DNA of 64,000 nucleotides from the NCBI GenBank assembly GCA_003247575.1, contig QJZC01000034.1:1-64000 (forward strand), given 5' to 3'. This document shows positions 1 to 9,627 of this stretch, one piece after another. The DNA comes from Pseudomonadota bacterium. Lineage in GTDB: Bacteria; Myxococcota_A; UBA9160; SZUA-336. Under the pieces are notes generated by a model. It searched no databases. It was not told where the DNA came from and saw only the letters and a list, made by a program, of their open reading frames with translations. Every line of letters begins with the position of its first letter. The first letter of the stretch is position 1. Both the position numbers and the translations under genes were made by a program.

Positions 1-187
1 GGACCTGCTTTGGGCAGATAGCCTGAGGAATACCCATAGCTGCTCCATAAGCTGCTACTCCGAGCGCGAACTCGAGATCGAGAGCGTGCTGCGACGGACA
101 GACCGATCCGCGCGCGGCCGCGACGTGCGCGGCGGCGCTTACGGCGCCGGGGTGCAGAGCGGCGGTGCTCGAGAGCCATCCATACAG

Positions 188-313
188 GCGTGGACTACGA
201 GAGAGGCGTGGACTACGAGAGAGGCGTGGACTACGAGAGAGACGCGGCCCACGAGAGAGACGCGGCCCACGAGAGAGACGCGGCCCACGAGAGAGACGCG
301 GGCTACGAGAGTG
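188..313. repeat. 18-bp tandem repeat, 7 units (3x gcgtggactacgagagag, 3x acgcggcccacgagagag, 1 hybrid acgcgggctacgagagtg)
   Basis: Read directly; units at 188,206,224,242,260,278,296. Confidence 0.95.
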
Positions 314-426
314 TCGCCGACGGAGCTGTCTGCCGAGCTGCATACCCATGATCTGGCTACGATGGCTCGCCGACCACCAGGTGTCAAGCTCATCACAGAT
401 GCGATGTCCATTCACTCTCTCGTGCG

Positions 427-1236
427 GTGATCACACACGCGCTAGCTGACGTATTAGACTGGGCTCGAGGGCAACGTCACATCCTGGTGACTCGAGCTTC
501 GGCTCGGCTCGCTGCAGATGAAGGAGGGAGAGAGGTGACAAGTGGATTCGATACCGCGCAACCCGTGAGCTATGACTCGATTCGACCCAAGCTCGACACC
601 GGTGATCTGGTGTTCTTCTCGGGTCAGAGCACCGCCAGTCGGAGCATCCAGCTGGTCACACGCAGCCGCTGGTCCCACATCGGACTGGTGGTGCGAATCA
701 GCGCATGGGATCAGGTCCTGCTGTGGGAGTCCACGCCGGTCCATGATCTGAAGGACGTCTTCAGTGGCCGCGAGTCGGTCGGAGTCCAGTGCGTCTTCCT
801 GAGCGAGCGCCTAAAGCGCTATCCCGGTGGCGCAGCCTTCCGCTCGCTCCGTGTAGAACGAACCGAAGCCATGCTGAGCGAGCTGCGCAACTTCCGCGCG
901 GCCATGCGGGGCCGCCCGTACGAAACCTCGACGATGGAGCTGGCCCTGTCCGCCTACGATGGACCCTTCGGACGCAACGAGGAAGATCTGTCGAGCCTCT
1001 TCTGTAGCGAACTCGTCGCCGAGGCCTACCAGCGCATGGGGCTGCTCGATCCGGAGACGCCGGCCAACGAGTACACGCCGGCAGACTTCAGCGCGAGTCG
1101 AAGCCGCGGAATCCAGCTGCTCCGGGGAGAGCTCGGACCCGAAATCCAGATCGAGTGCTCGGCTACGCCCCACGCTCTGGCGTCACACGCGGAGGCACCT
1201 CCTCCCACCAACAACGCCGAGAGAGCGTTCGATTGA
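427..1236 (+). CDS. YiiX/YebB-like permuted papain-like (NlpC/P60-type) hydrolase; the real start may be internal near 535
   Basis: GDLVFFSG...WSHIGLVV (His) ... [15 protein letters not shown] (Cys) permuted motif order. Confidence 0.7.
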   Translation: MITHALADVLDWARGQRHILVTRASARLAADEGGREVTSGFDTAQPVSYDSIRPKLDTGDLVFFSGQSTASRSIQLVTRSRWSHIGLVVRISAWDQVLLWESTPVHDLKDVFSGRESVGVQCVFLSERLKRYPGGAAFRSLRVERTEAMLSELRNFRAAMRGRPYETSTMELALSAYDGPFGRNEEDLSSLFCSELVAEAYQRMGLLDPETPANEYTPADFSASRSRGIQLLRGELGPEIQIECSATPHALASHAEAPPPTNNAERAFD

Positions 1237-1679
1237 TCGGAATCGAGGAGTTCGCAGAGCGGTTGCTCCGCTTGGGGGCCGACTGGCGGACACGCCCGTG
1301 GCCCCGCAAGCAACGCGACCGACACATCCTGATGAAGAGCATCGCTCTGACCCTGGACTCCCAGCAGGAGTACACGGAACCCGAGGTCAATCAGTTGCTC
1401 CGCGACTGGAATGCAACGATCGCACCTGCGATCCAGTGCGACTACGTGACGATTCGTCGGATGCTGGTCGACTACGGAATCCTCGAACGCACGCGCGACG
1501 GCAGCAGGTACCGACTGGGCTTCCCACCCGCGCCACTGGTGTTCGCGCTCGAGGTAGACGAGCTGGATCAACGCGCCACGGTCGCAGCCTACCGCGAGGC
1601 CAATCCGCGCCGCACGAGTCGGCCGGATCCGGACGGCACGACGATCGCGCCGTCACGTAAGCAGCCCTCTTCCTCCTGA
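1233..1679 (+). CDS. DUF2087 domain protein (TTG start overlapping the preceding stop)
   Basis: PRKQRDRHILMKSIA...YTEPEVNQLLRDW...DYVTIRRMLVDYGILERTRDGSRYRL resembles DUF2087. Confidence 0.7.
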   Translation: MIGIEEFAERLLRLGADWRTRPWPRKQRDRHILMKSIALTLDSQQEYTEPEVNQLLRDWNATIAPAIQCDYVTIRRMLVDYGILERTRDGSRYRLGFPPAPLVFALEVDELDQRATVAAYREANPRRTSRPDPDGTTIAPSRKQPSSS

Positions 1680-1767
1680 GACGCCGCCCGCATTCCCCCT
1701 CGGTCCGGGAGCACACACCGCTCGCGCAGGAGTCCTGCGAGCGCGTAGCATTCGAGCGAGCTCGCGA

Positions 1768-2271
1768 TCACTCCCCGATGCCGAGAGCGTGCTCGAAGCC
1801 GGCAGGATCGAGAGGCGAGATCAAGAGCGGACGCCCCGCCCCCCTCTCCAGCAGGACCAACCCATCCGTGCGCGAGATGTAGAACTCGACCAGACCGAGC
1901 TTCTGCGTCCAAAGCCATCCAAAGCCACCCCAGAGCCCACCGGCACCGATTCGCACGGCGAAGCCGAGCAGCTCGCGCAGCTGGCGCCGGTCCAGCTGCC
2001 GAACTCGACTGAGATCCTGCCGCGGAATGACGCGCTCGCGCAGGGGGAAGCAGAGCCGCAGCTCCGAGCCCGCCACATCGAAGGCCGTTGGGCGCCACCA
2101 CAGCCACACGGATGCGTAGACGAGGGTGACGAAGCCAGCAATCCAGAGCATGCCGCGCGCCTCGGGCAGGGCGATGGAAACCACCGTCAGTAGGACGGGC
2201 ACCGACCACGCGACGGACGTCAGCACCCAGATCGACGGCGACATCGGAGCGATGGGAAATCGATCCGCCAT
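1768..2271 (-). CDS. Small membrane protein with PH-like domain
   Basis: Two N-terminal TM stretches followed by a bPH-like beta-rich region; divergent from the MFS gene. Confidence 0.5.
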   Translation of the reverse strand: MADRFPIAPMSPSIWVLTSVAWSVPVLLTVVSIALPEARGMLWIAGFVTLVYASVWLWWRPTAFDVAGSELRLCFPLRERVIPRQDLSRVRQLDRRQLRELLGFAVRIGAGGLWGGFGWLWTQKLGLVEFYISRTDGLVLLERGAGRPLLISPLDPAGFEHALGIGE

Positions 2272-2326
2272 TCCCAGAAGTCTATCCGATCCCCCTGAGA
2301 CTCGCCGCGCTCGTCCTGGGCAACGC

Positions 2327-2355
2327 TTGACGGATGAGTCAGTGTCGCCTACAAG
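2327..2355 (+). promoter_or_regulatory. Putative sigma70-type promoter TTGACG-N17-TACAAG
   Basis: TTGACG 2327-2332, 17-nt spacer, TACAAG 2350-2355. Confidence 0.45.
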
Positions 2356-2364
2356 GACTGAACG

Positions 2365-2481
2365 ATGCACTCACTCGTCTTCCCACTCCAGGCCGATCGC
2401 CCGACACGCGTTTTTGCGCCGCTGTCCCTCGTTCGCCTCGCCCGTATTCACGTATGGAAGCGGAGGAGAGGGGTCTTGTAG
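2365..2481 (+). CDS. Putative leader peptide, 38 aa (MHSLVFPLQADRPTRVFAPLSLVRLARIHVWKRRRGVL)
   Basis: ATG at 2365, TAG at 2479-2481 inside strand 1 of the attenuator; below the ORF-track size cutoff. Confidence 0.35.
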   Translation: MHSLVFPLQADRPTRVFAPLSLVRLARIHVWKRRRGVL

Positions 2482-2546
2482 GAGCTTCGAGAGCAAAGTC
2501 TTTCCCTACAGCCCCTCTCCAGTCGAAACGGAGAGGGGCTGTTTTC
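2465..2546 (+). promoter_or_regulatory. Candidate transcription attenuator: antiterminator (2465-2482 with 2505-2520) versus terminator hairpin (2508-2520 with 2530-2542, then T-rich)
   Basis: Perfect 13-bp stem acagcccctctcc/ggagaggggctgt followed by tttcgtttctt; upstream ggagagggg..tgtagg pairs with cctaca.cccctctcc. Confidence 0.65.
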
Positions 2547-2571
2547 GTTTCTTCGTCGTGAGGAATCCCCG

Positions 2572-3810
2572 ATGAATGACCGGCTACTGTCGCGCCCGTT
2601 CGTGCAACTCCTGATCGTTCAGGCCAGCTTCGGCTACGCATTCTCGACCTTCAGCTTGTTGCCGAAGTACCTGGCGCTGGTGCTGGGACTGGCTTCGAGC
2701 GAGATCGGCGCAGTCATGGGCGCACTCGGGATTACGGCCGTCTGCTTCGTGCCTCTCGTCGGATTCGCCGTGGATCACTTGGGACGGCGCGGATTCCTGC
2801 TGACCGGCGCCACCCTGATCGGTGTCAGTTCGATCGGGTTCATGTTCGCGACGGGCTCGGGCGCGTACCTCTACGCACTGCGCCTCGTGCAGGGCGCCGG
2901 CTTCGCCAGCTTCTTCGTGGCTGGACTCACCTTGGCTGCTGATCTGGCTCCAGCATCGCGCATCTCCCAGGCTCTCGGCCTGTTCGGAGTCACGAACCTG
3001 ATCATGAACGCGATCGCACCCACGGTGACCGAGATCCTCGCGAGCCGCTATGGATGGCAGCCAGCGTTCGGAGTCGCCGCGGTCTTGGCTGTCGTCGCGT
3101 TCGCGCTGATCTTCGGACTCACCATTCCAGAGAGTCCGACGCCGTCCAGCCCTCGTACTCCATACCTCGCCCTCGCTCGGCGCGACACGATCCTGCGCCC
3201 ATCGATCGCAATCGGGCTGACAGCCGTCACCTTCAGCGCACTTTTCGTGTTTCACCAACCCTACGCACTCGAGAACGGCCTCGAGAACGTGAGCGGCTTC
3301 TTCATCGCGTACGCGATCGGTGCCGGAATCGCCCGCATCGCGTTCGGCGATCTCGCCGATCGACGCGGCCACCTGAGGGTCGCGCGCATCGCTGCCGTGC
3401 CCTATGCGCTCGGGTCGCTGATCCTGCTCGACATCGATCTGGTTCGCCTGGCACTCGCTGGGTTCACGATCGGGTTGAGTCACGGATTCCTCTACCCAGC
3501 GCTGAACGCACTCGTGATTGCTGGAAGCGATCGCTCGGAGCGCGGGGCCGTCATGGGAATCTTTCTGGGGGCCTTCAACGTCGGCTTCGCTGCAGGTCCG
3601 CCGATCCTGGGGCTCGTGGCAGAACGCGCGGGCTACCCGGCCACGTTCGCAGTCAGTGCCGCATTCGCAGGGCTCGCATTCCTGCTGTTGCTCTGGACAT
3701 CCTCGCCAGTGCCTGCGCCTGCTCACACTGCGCAGGCCCTCCCGCGGGAGCCGCAAACCAGCGAGCTACAGGATTCGACATGTTCCAAAGCTGGCGAGGT
3801 ACACTCGTGA
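2572..3810 (+). CDS. Major facilitator superfamily transporter
   Basis: 12-TM-like hydrophobicity; DHLGRRGFLL and DLADRRGHLR MFS loop motifs. Confidence 0.9.
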   Translation: MNDRLLSRPFVQLLIVQASFGYAFSTFSLLPKYLALVLGLASSEIGAVMGALGITAVCFVPLVGFAVDHLGRRGFLLTGATLIGVSSIGFMFATGSGAYLYALRLVQGAGFASFFVAGLTLAADLAPASRISQALGLFGVTNLIMNAIAPTVTEILASRYGWQPAFGVAAVLAVVAFALIFGLTIPESPTPSSPRTPYLALARRDTILRPSIAIGLTAVTFSALFVFHQPYALENGLENVSGFFIAYAIGAGIARIAFGDLADRRGHLRVARIAAVPYALGSLILLDIDLVRLALAGFTIGLSHGFLYPALNALVIAGSDRSERGAVMGIFLGAFNVGFAAGPPILGLVAERAGYPATFAVSAAFAGLAFLLLLWTSSPVPAPAHTAQALPREPQTSELQDSTCSKAGEVHS

Positions 3811-3871
3811 GCTCGCGGCCGATGCCCGCAACCGAAAATCGACGTCAGGCCACCGCCACTCAGGAGAACAC

Positions 3872-4795
3872 GTGAACGATGTGCTTCGACGGGAGATCGC
3901 CACAGAGTCTCCCCGAAACCTGTTCCAATCCGTCAATGGGGTGTCCCTTCACTTGTTGGAGTGGGGCTCCGCGAATTCACGTCCGGTCCTCATGATCCAT
4001 GGCATGCGCGGGCACGCGCACTGGTTCACGCCCGTGGGCCCGGCCGTCGGCACTCGCTTCCGCGCTCTGGCACTGGACCTGCGAGGTCACGGAGAGAGCG
4101 AGCACAGTGCGGCGTCCGAACCCCCGACCTTCGTCGAGGACGTGGTCGCACTCCCCGAGGCCATGGGGCTCGAGAAGCCGATTCTGATGGGTCACTCGAT
4201 GGGCGGTAGCGTGGCCCTGCGCGCGGCCGTCCAGTTGGGAGACCGAATCGCGGGTCTCGTGATCGTGGACTCTGGCCTGGGACCGCGTGGCCCGATGTGG
4301 CAGGAAGCGCTCTCGCGCTTGAGACTCGGGCTTCGCCGCGGACGCGCGACCGCCCCACCTGCCCGCAGGCGAACCGGAGAGCGCATCTACGAGAGCCGGG
4401 AGGAAGCGATTCGGCGCTTCAAACTGCGGCCCGGTGGGACCGTAGCTGCGCCCGAGCTCCTGGCACACCTAGCCGAGCACGCGATCCGTGAGCTGCCCGA
4501 TGGTCGCTTCACATGGCGCTTCGACCCTCGCCTGCGACCGGGCCGCCCGCGAGGGCTGCGTCCCCTGCTGCGCCCGGAGCTGATTCGCTGCCCGGTCGTG
4601 CTGGTCTACGGAAGCGAGAGCCCGATCTCGCAACGGAGCGATCCGCGCAAGTTGCCGAGCAGATTTCGACGCGCGGCGTGGACGGCGCTCGAGATGATCC
4701 CCGATGCACACCATCACGTGTTCCTCGACCAGCCGGAACGCTTCAACACTGCCTTGCTTCCGCACCTGCTTCGCATCGATCGCGAAGCCAGCTGA
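3872..4795 (+). CDS. Alpha/beta hydrolase
   Basis: GTG start after AGGAG; LMIHGMRGHAHWF, LRGHGES, MGHSMGGSVAL nucleophile elbow. Confidence 0.9.
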   Translation: MNDVLRREIATESPRNLFQSVNGVSLHLLEWGSANSRPVLMIHGMRGHAHWFTPVGPAVGTRFRALALDLRGHGESEHSAASEPPTFVEDVVALPEAMGLEKPILMGHSMGGSVALRAAVQLGDRIAGLVIVDSGLGPRGPMWQEALSRLRLGLRRGRATAPPARRRTGERIYESREEAIRRFKLRPGGTVAAPELLAHLAEHAIRELPDGRFTWRFDPRLRPGRPRGLRPLLRPELIRCPVVLVYGSESPISQRSDPRKLPSRFRRAAWTALEMIPDAHHHVFLDQPERFNTALLPHLLRIDREAS

Positions 4796-4845
4796 TCGGA
4801 ACCCGCGGACTCGGGGAGCAAGGACTCCGCTGGACACTCTCGAAA

Positions 4846-6852
4846 CTACCGAGTGGCTCGTCCCTTCACCGACGACGAAGTCAGCTCCCGAGGTCGAGTG
4901 CGCGGCCCGCTCGTGGGGTCCTTCAGAAACTCGACCAATGCCCAACGCTCGTCCTCGGAGAGCCGCCGTCCGATGACCCCGCTGCGCTCGACGTCGGCGA
5001 ACTCGTGGCCAGAGTTGGAGTTTCCCCGGACGCGCGTATCGAGCTTGAAATAGCCGCTCGCCTTCTCGCTGCGATAGCCGAGCCTGGTGGGATCGTATTC
5101 CTGAGAGCCCAGGTAGAACTCCACGGGGCGCTCCTCCAGCGGTGAGAGCAGGTCGTAGATCGTGGGGACGGATCCATTGTGTAGAAAGGGAGCGGTCGCC
5201 CAGATCCCATTGAGCGGCCGCGCCTTGTACGCTGCCGGCGCGCGCAGACAGTTCGGGCGGTTCCCGTTCATGATCTGCTGCTCTGCGGGGGGCGTACCGT
5301 TCGCACGGTACCACGCATTGTTGACCTCCTGGACCACCGCACCGAGCGCAAGCGCGTAGCTCTGGCTCTTGGCATCCTCGACCTGAACGGGCTCACAGGT
5401 ACTGGAGATCGACTTTTCGGCACCGGTATAGACCGGGCCCTTACTGAACCAATCGGTCTTCTCTACCCAGATCCGCGTATCGAGCCCGATACCGGTCGTA
5501 TCCACCGTTCGCTTGGAGAGCACACGAGCCTGCTGGGGATCGGTCCCGACATACCCGACATCCACGATGGGAAGATCCAGATACTGCCGCCCCTCCCCGC
5601 TCGCCGGCGTCCAGAAGCGTTCGGACCAGAACTCCTTCGAGTCGATCGGGGGCAAATGACAGCTCTGACACAGCTCTCGGTAGAGCTCTGCGCCGGCACG
5701 GTGCCTTTCGACGTCGATAGGACCCAGGATCTCTGCGGGCCAGCGCGGATGTTCCAGACCGGAGAAGCGCCCCGCCTTCGTAGGGGACGCACCCGCGAGC
5801 TGGCTCTCGATCCAGAACAGATTTCGCAGCGGGATCGAAGACGAGAATGCCTTCGGGCTACGCTGGTCGAGCACCACGTGAGCGGACACGCCGAGCGCCT
5901 CGCCAGAGTTCCGCACCATGGGCTGCATGATCGACGCGTCGTACTGCACCCACAAGAACCACGATGCGTTCCAGATGTGCGGGTAGTTCACGGGAGCGTC
6001 GATCACCGCCAGATTGGAGTCGCGATCGGTATCGCTCGCGAAGACGCTGTTGCCGATTCGATTCAGAGCGTCGAGACGTGTGAAACCCTCATCGGTGGCG
6101 CGATTGTCACGGATCACCTTTCTGGCTGCACGAAAGACTTTTTTGGGACGGGTCAGCTTGGCTTCCGAGAGAGCCGCGCGAAGCTCCCGAGCCTCGTTCT
6201 CGATCGGCTCAATGACCTGGAGCAGGAGATTCTTGAGCGACTTCTCGAGTGCCACTCGAAGCTCGGCCTGATGGGACTGCGTATTCGTCGCACCGAGAAC
6301 TCGAGCCGCAAAGCGATCGAAGCGCGATCCTTCCAGGTAGGTCTCGACCAGTGAAGCGGCCAGCGCCTCCGTGAACAGGACCAGATCCGTCATCGCTGGT
6401 CCCCCGTCGTAGCGGATCGACGTTCCCTGGTACGTCATCTGTCCGGTATGACAGGCGGCACACGTGAGCCCGATCGCATTGAACTCGCCGTCAGCGATCG
6501 CTGGATTCTGCACGCGGTAGTCCACCGCGAACCCGACGGGCAGCCCGGCCGGATTGAAGCGGCTCACCGGGCTCGGGATGAAGCCGAAGCGCCTCAGGTA
6601 GGCCTCCTCGGTAAACATTCCCGGCGTAGACAGAAAACTCGTTTCCGGCTGCTCCAGCGCGGCGAACCACTCGTAGGGAATCGGCAGGGTCATGGTCCCC
6701 TGGGTGATGTGATGGAAGCGCTGACGGTCCTCGACGTTCCATCCCTGATCGAGCCAGACGACTTCGGCTACGGGGTCTGGGGTGGGGACCGAGATGCATG
6801 CGCTCATCCCCGCGACCGCGAGTACGAGACTCCCGACGACACTCGTCCTCAT
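4846..6852 (-). CDS. RoxA-like / di-heme cytochrome c peroxidase-family lipoprotein
   Basis: Lipobox-like GMSAC; two CxxCH motifs (CAACH, CQSCH); TLPIPYEWFAALEQP signature. Confidence 0.75.
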   Translation of the reverse strand: MRTSVVGSLVLAVAGMSACISVPTPDPVAEVVWLDQGWNVEDRQRFHHITQGTMTLPIPYEWFAALEQPETSFLSTPGMFTEEAYLRRFGFIPSPVSRFNPAGLPVGFAVDYRVQNPAIADGEFNAIGLTCAACHTGQMTYQGTSIRYDGGPAMTDLVLFTEALAASLVETYLEGSRFDRFAARVLGATNTQSHQAELRVALEKSLKNLLLQVIEPIENEARELRAALSEAKLTRPKKVFRAARKVIRDNRATDEGFTRLDALNRIGNSVFASDTDRDSNLAVIDAPVNYPHIWNASWFLWVQYDASIMQPMVRNSGEALGVSAHVVLDQRSPKAFSSSIPLRNLFWIESQLAGASPTKAGRFSGLEHPRWPAEILGPIDVERHRAGAELYRELCQSCHLPPIDSKEFWSERFWTPASGEGRQYLDLPIVDVGYVGTDPQQARVLSKRTVDTTGIGLDTRIWVEKTDWFSKGPVYTGAEKSISSTCEPVQVEDAKSQSYALALGAVVQEVNNAWYRANGTPPAEQQIMNGNRPNCLRAPAAYKARPLNGIWATAPFLHNGSVPTIYDLLSPLEERPVEFYLGSQEYDPTRLGYRSEKASGYFKLDTRVRGNSNSGHEFADVERSGVIGRRLSEDERWALVEFLKDPTSGPRTRPRELTSSSVKGRATR

Positions 6853-7135
6853 TCGACGCTCCTTCTTCGCTCGCGCGACCGCCGGCCCCCTGCCCCGTCG
6901 TGCCCCTCGACACTCCGCAGCCAGAAGGCGCACGAATCGCCATCGAACGGAGGAAGCTTCGTGCGCTCGGAGAGCATCCAGTCGCTGCACGCGACGATAG
7001 GCAACCCAGCCCGAGAACCAAAAGGAGGGAGCGTCAGCTCGGGAGGAGCTTCGCTATTGGTGAACGTCACCTCCGTCTAGCGCCAAAGCAGCTAGCAGCG
7101 GGGGCTCACGTGAACCGGAACTTCGGATGCGCGTT

Positions 7136-8341
7136 CTAGCGCTTCGACTCCCCGGCGCGCTGCGCCGCTTCGTCGCGAGGCAAGCCCAGGCCACGCTCGG
7201 CGATCACATTCCGCTGGATGTTCGAGGTCCCCCCCATGATCGCGACTCCGAGGCTACCCATGTAGCGCGCGACCCAGCCGGCATGAGAATGGGGCGCATT
7301 GCGCCGCTCGCCTGCCGCAGCTTCGAGGAGCCCCCCGTCCCCAATGATGTCGAGACTCAGCTTGGATACGTCGTGACCGATATTGGTTCCGATCAGCTTG
7401 TTCATCATGCCAAGTCTGCCCACGTCGAGACCCTTCGCAGCCCGAGTCAGCTTGAGGTAGCTCGAGTACTGGTGGGCGGCGACGTATCCTTCGATCTCGA
7501 CCAGCCGCTGGCGCACGACCGGATCCTCGATCGCCATGCCTCGATCGCGCCGAGTTCGCTGCGCCAAGCGCACCAAGGCTTGCCACTGCTGGCGGGCGCC
7601 ATTCGCATTTCCGATGCCGCTACGCTCGTGCTTCAAGGTCGTGCGGGAAACGTTCCACCCCTGACCGCGGCGCCCCACGATCCAATCCTTGGGCGTACGT
7701 ACGTCCGAGAAGAAGACCTGATTGAAGCCAGAGCTGCCATGCATCTGCTTGAGCGGCTGGATCTCGATCCCTGGCTGCCGCATATCGATCAGCAGATACG
7801 AGATGCCCGCATGCTTCGGAGCCTCCGGCTCGGTGCGGCAGAGGGCAAAGATATAGTCGGCGTGCTGCGCTCCGCTCGTCCAGATCTTCGAGCCGTTGAT
7901 CACCCATTCGTCACCCACGAGCTCCGCACGCGTCTGAACCGAGGCGAGATCACTCCCTGAGCCGGGCTCGCTGTACCCCTGACACCAGATGATCTCACCG
8001 AGCAAGGTCGGACGAATGAACTTCTGCTTCTGCCACTCGGACCCGTGCTCGAGGATCGTCGGAGTGATGATGCCCGCTCGGTCCATCGGTGCGCGGGCAC
8101 GCGCAAACTCCTCGTCGATGATCGACGCCTTGAGTACGTCCGCCGGCTGCTCGGACCCGCCGTACACCTTTGGAATTCCCCGGGCGAGGTAGCCCGCCTC
8201 GATCCCCTTGGCGCGGAACTCGATCAGCTCTTCGCGGCGGGCACCTCGCCCATCCGATCCCTGGGGTGGCCAGTTGTCGGCCAGAAAACTCCGAAGCTGG
8301 TTTCGGTACTCCTCGTACTCGGGTCCGTAGCTCAGATCCAT
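7136..8341 (-). CDS. Acyl-CoA dehydrogenase family protein
   Basis: WCQGYSEPGSGSDLASVQTRA, INGSKIWTSGAQHADY, C-terminal GGTSNIQRNVIAERGLGLPR. Confidence 0.93.
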   Translation of the reverse strand: MDLSYGPEYEEYRNQLRSFLADNWPPQGSDGRGARREELIEFRAKGIEAGYLARGIPKVYGGSEQPADVLKASIIDEEFARARAPMDRAGIITPTILEHGSEWQKQKFIRPTLLGEIIWCQGYSEPGSGSDLASVQTRAELVGDEWVINGSKIWTSGAQHADYIFALCRTEPEAPKHAGISYLLIDMRQPGIEIQPLKQMHGSSGFNQVFFSDVRTPKDWIVGRRGQGWNVSRTTLKHERSGIGNANGARQQWQALVRLAQRTRRDRGMAIEDPVVRQRLVEIEGYVAAHQYSSYLKLTRAAKGLDVGRLGMMNKLIGTNIGHDVSKLSLDIIGDGGLLEAAAGERRNAPHSHAGWVARYMGSLGVAIMGGTSNIQRNVIAERGLGLPRDEAAQRAGESKR

Positions 8342-8455
8342 GGGGGCTCCTAACCACTATTTGGCTCGCGCCTCGAGATGCTTCGACTCTCGAATTATCT
8401 GAGCTTGCTCGGCCGGTGGCAAGCGCTACCCACGGTCGCGCGACCTACCCAGGCG

Positions 8456-9529
8456 CTATTGCAGCATCAACGGCAAGGTCTCGAGCTCGCGGAGAAGCCC
8501 GACAGGATCCGAGATGAACATGCTGTGCACGGCTTCCGGTGTATCGACCCTTCGAAACAGGAAGCCGCGACGCCCGATCAGAAAGTCGTAGAGATCGTCG
8601 AGATCATCCGGGTTGACGAGCACATCCTGGCTGAACGCGACCACCGACAGCAAGGTTCCGTGCCTCAGTGCGAATCCCCCCTCGGCGACGCTCGGCCGCG
8701 GGAGCTCCGGGAGCTGATCGGTGAGCTGGAGCAACGTCATGAGCGGCTCCGGACCGTTGAAGGCCGCAATCGCTTCCACCGTCGGCGTGCCCGCTGCGAG
8801 GGTTCCGTCCGGGCGGGTGAAGCCTCCGGCAAAGGGCGCCGCCTCGGGGGTGAACTGCAAGAAGGACCCGAGCGCGGGATCGAACAGCAGAAATGGCGTG
8901 AGATCCGCGGGCGGAGGCTGAGTGAACTGCTGCCCTCCCGCCGGGACGGGCGCAAGCAGCAGAGCGCGGCGGATTCCGAGCTTCGACAGGCTCGAACCTC
9001 GCTCGAGGAGCGCACCCTGCGCACCCTGGATCACCAGCCCTCCCATACTGTGACCGATGATGGCGCTCGGCCTCAGCCCGAGGCGACGGAGCGTCCGAAT
9101 CGACTGGATCAGCACCGACACATTGTCGTCGATGGTGAGATCTCCGAAGAGCACCCCACCGGGTAGGCCCACGGGAATCGGACTGTCCCCGTGCCCGGGC
9201 AGATCGATCGCAATGACACGCCGTACGCGACGCCCCAGACGCCGATCTACGAAGATCGCCTCGGTCAGCGGCCCCCAAGCGGCAGCCGTCTCGGTCAGGC
9301 CATGCACGGTGAGGACCGTGGTCCCGAAGCGGGAGGCCCGCGGGTTCTCGTAAACGTCGACGCAGATCTCCGTCTCCCCGCCGCGAAGCGCCACATCGAA
9401 GCAGACCTCCTCCGTGGACGCGAGGACCGGTGATGCGGTCGCAACGAGAAGCGCAATGCACCATACGACGGTGCGCGTGTACAGAACTACAGCGGCTGTG
9501 CTCGAACCCCGGAATCGATCGGCAGGCAT
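8456..9529 (-). CDS. Secreted alpha/beta hydrolase
   Basis: N-terminal signal sequence; TVHGLTETAAAWGP, DLPGHGDSP, IGHSMGGLVIQ. Confidence 0.85.
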   Translation of the reverse strand: MPADRFRGSSTAAVVLYTRTVVWCIALLVATASPVLASTEEVCFDVALRGGETEICVDVYENPRASRFGTTVLTVHGLTETAAAWGPLTEAIFVDRRLGRRVRRVIAIDLPGHGDSPIPVGLPGGVLFGDLTIDDNVSVLIQSIRTLRRLGLRPSAIIGHSMGGLVIQGAQGALLERGSSLSKLGIRRALLLAPVPAGGQQFTQPPPADLTPFLLFDPALGSFLQFTPEAAPFAGGFTRPDGTLAAGTPTVEAIAAFNGPEPLMTLLQLTDQLPELPRPSVAEGGFALRHGTLLSVVAFSQDVLVNPDDLDDLYDFLIGRRGFLFRRVDTPEAVHSMFISDPVGLLRELETLPLMLQ

Positions 9530-9627
9530 GGTTCCCCTCTCTCGGATGGGTGCATGTTCCCGCGATCGATGCGCAAGTGCAAGCGAGACTGGGGGCGCGC
9601 GGAGATCGGGATCCACGCGCTTCGAAG

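Noticed and set aside
86-430. ORF of 114 aa spanning the 18-bp repeats
   Set aside because: Openness in several frames is explained by the repeat itself; no RBS or recognisable domain.
2334-2561. 75-aa ORF through the attenuator region
   Set aside because: Crosses the terminator stem, no RBS, non-protein-like sequence; the 38-aa ORF fits the architecture better.
2584-3756. 390-aa antisense ORF opposite the MFS gene
   Set aside because: Low-complexity charged composition typical of shadow ORFs in high-GC genes; the MFS frame is clearly coding.
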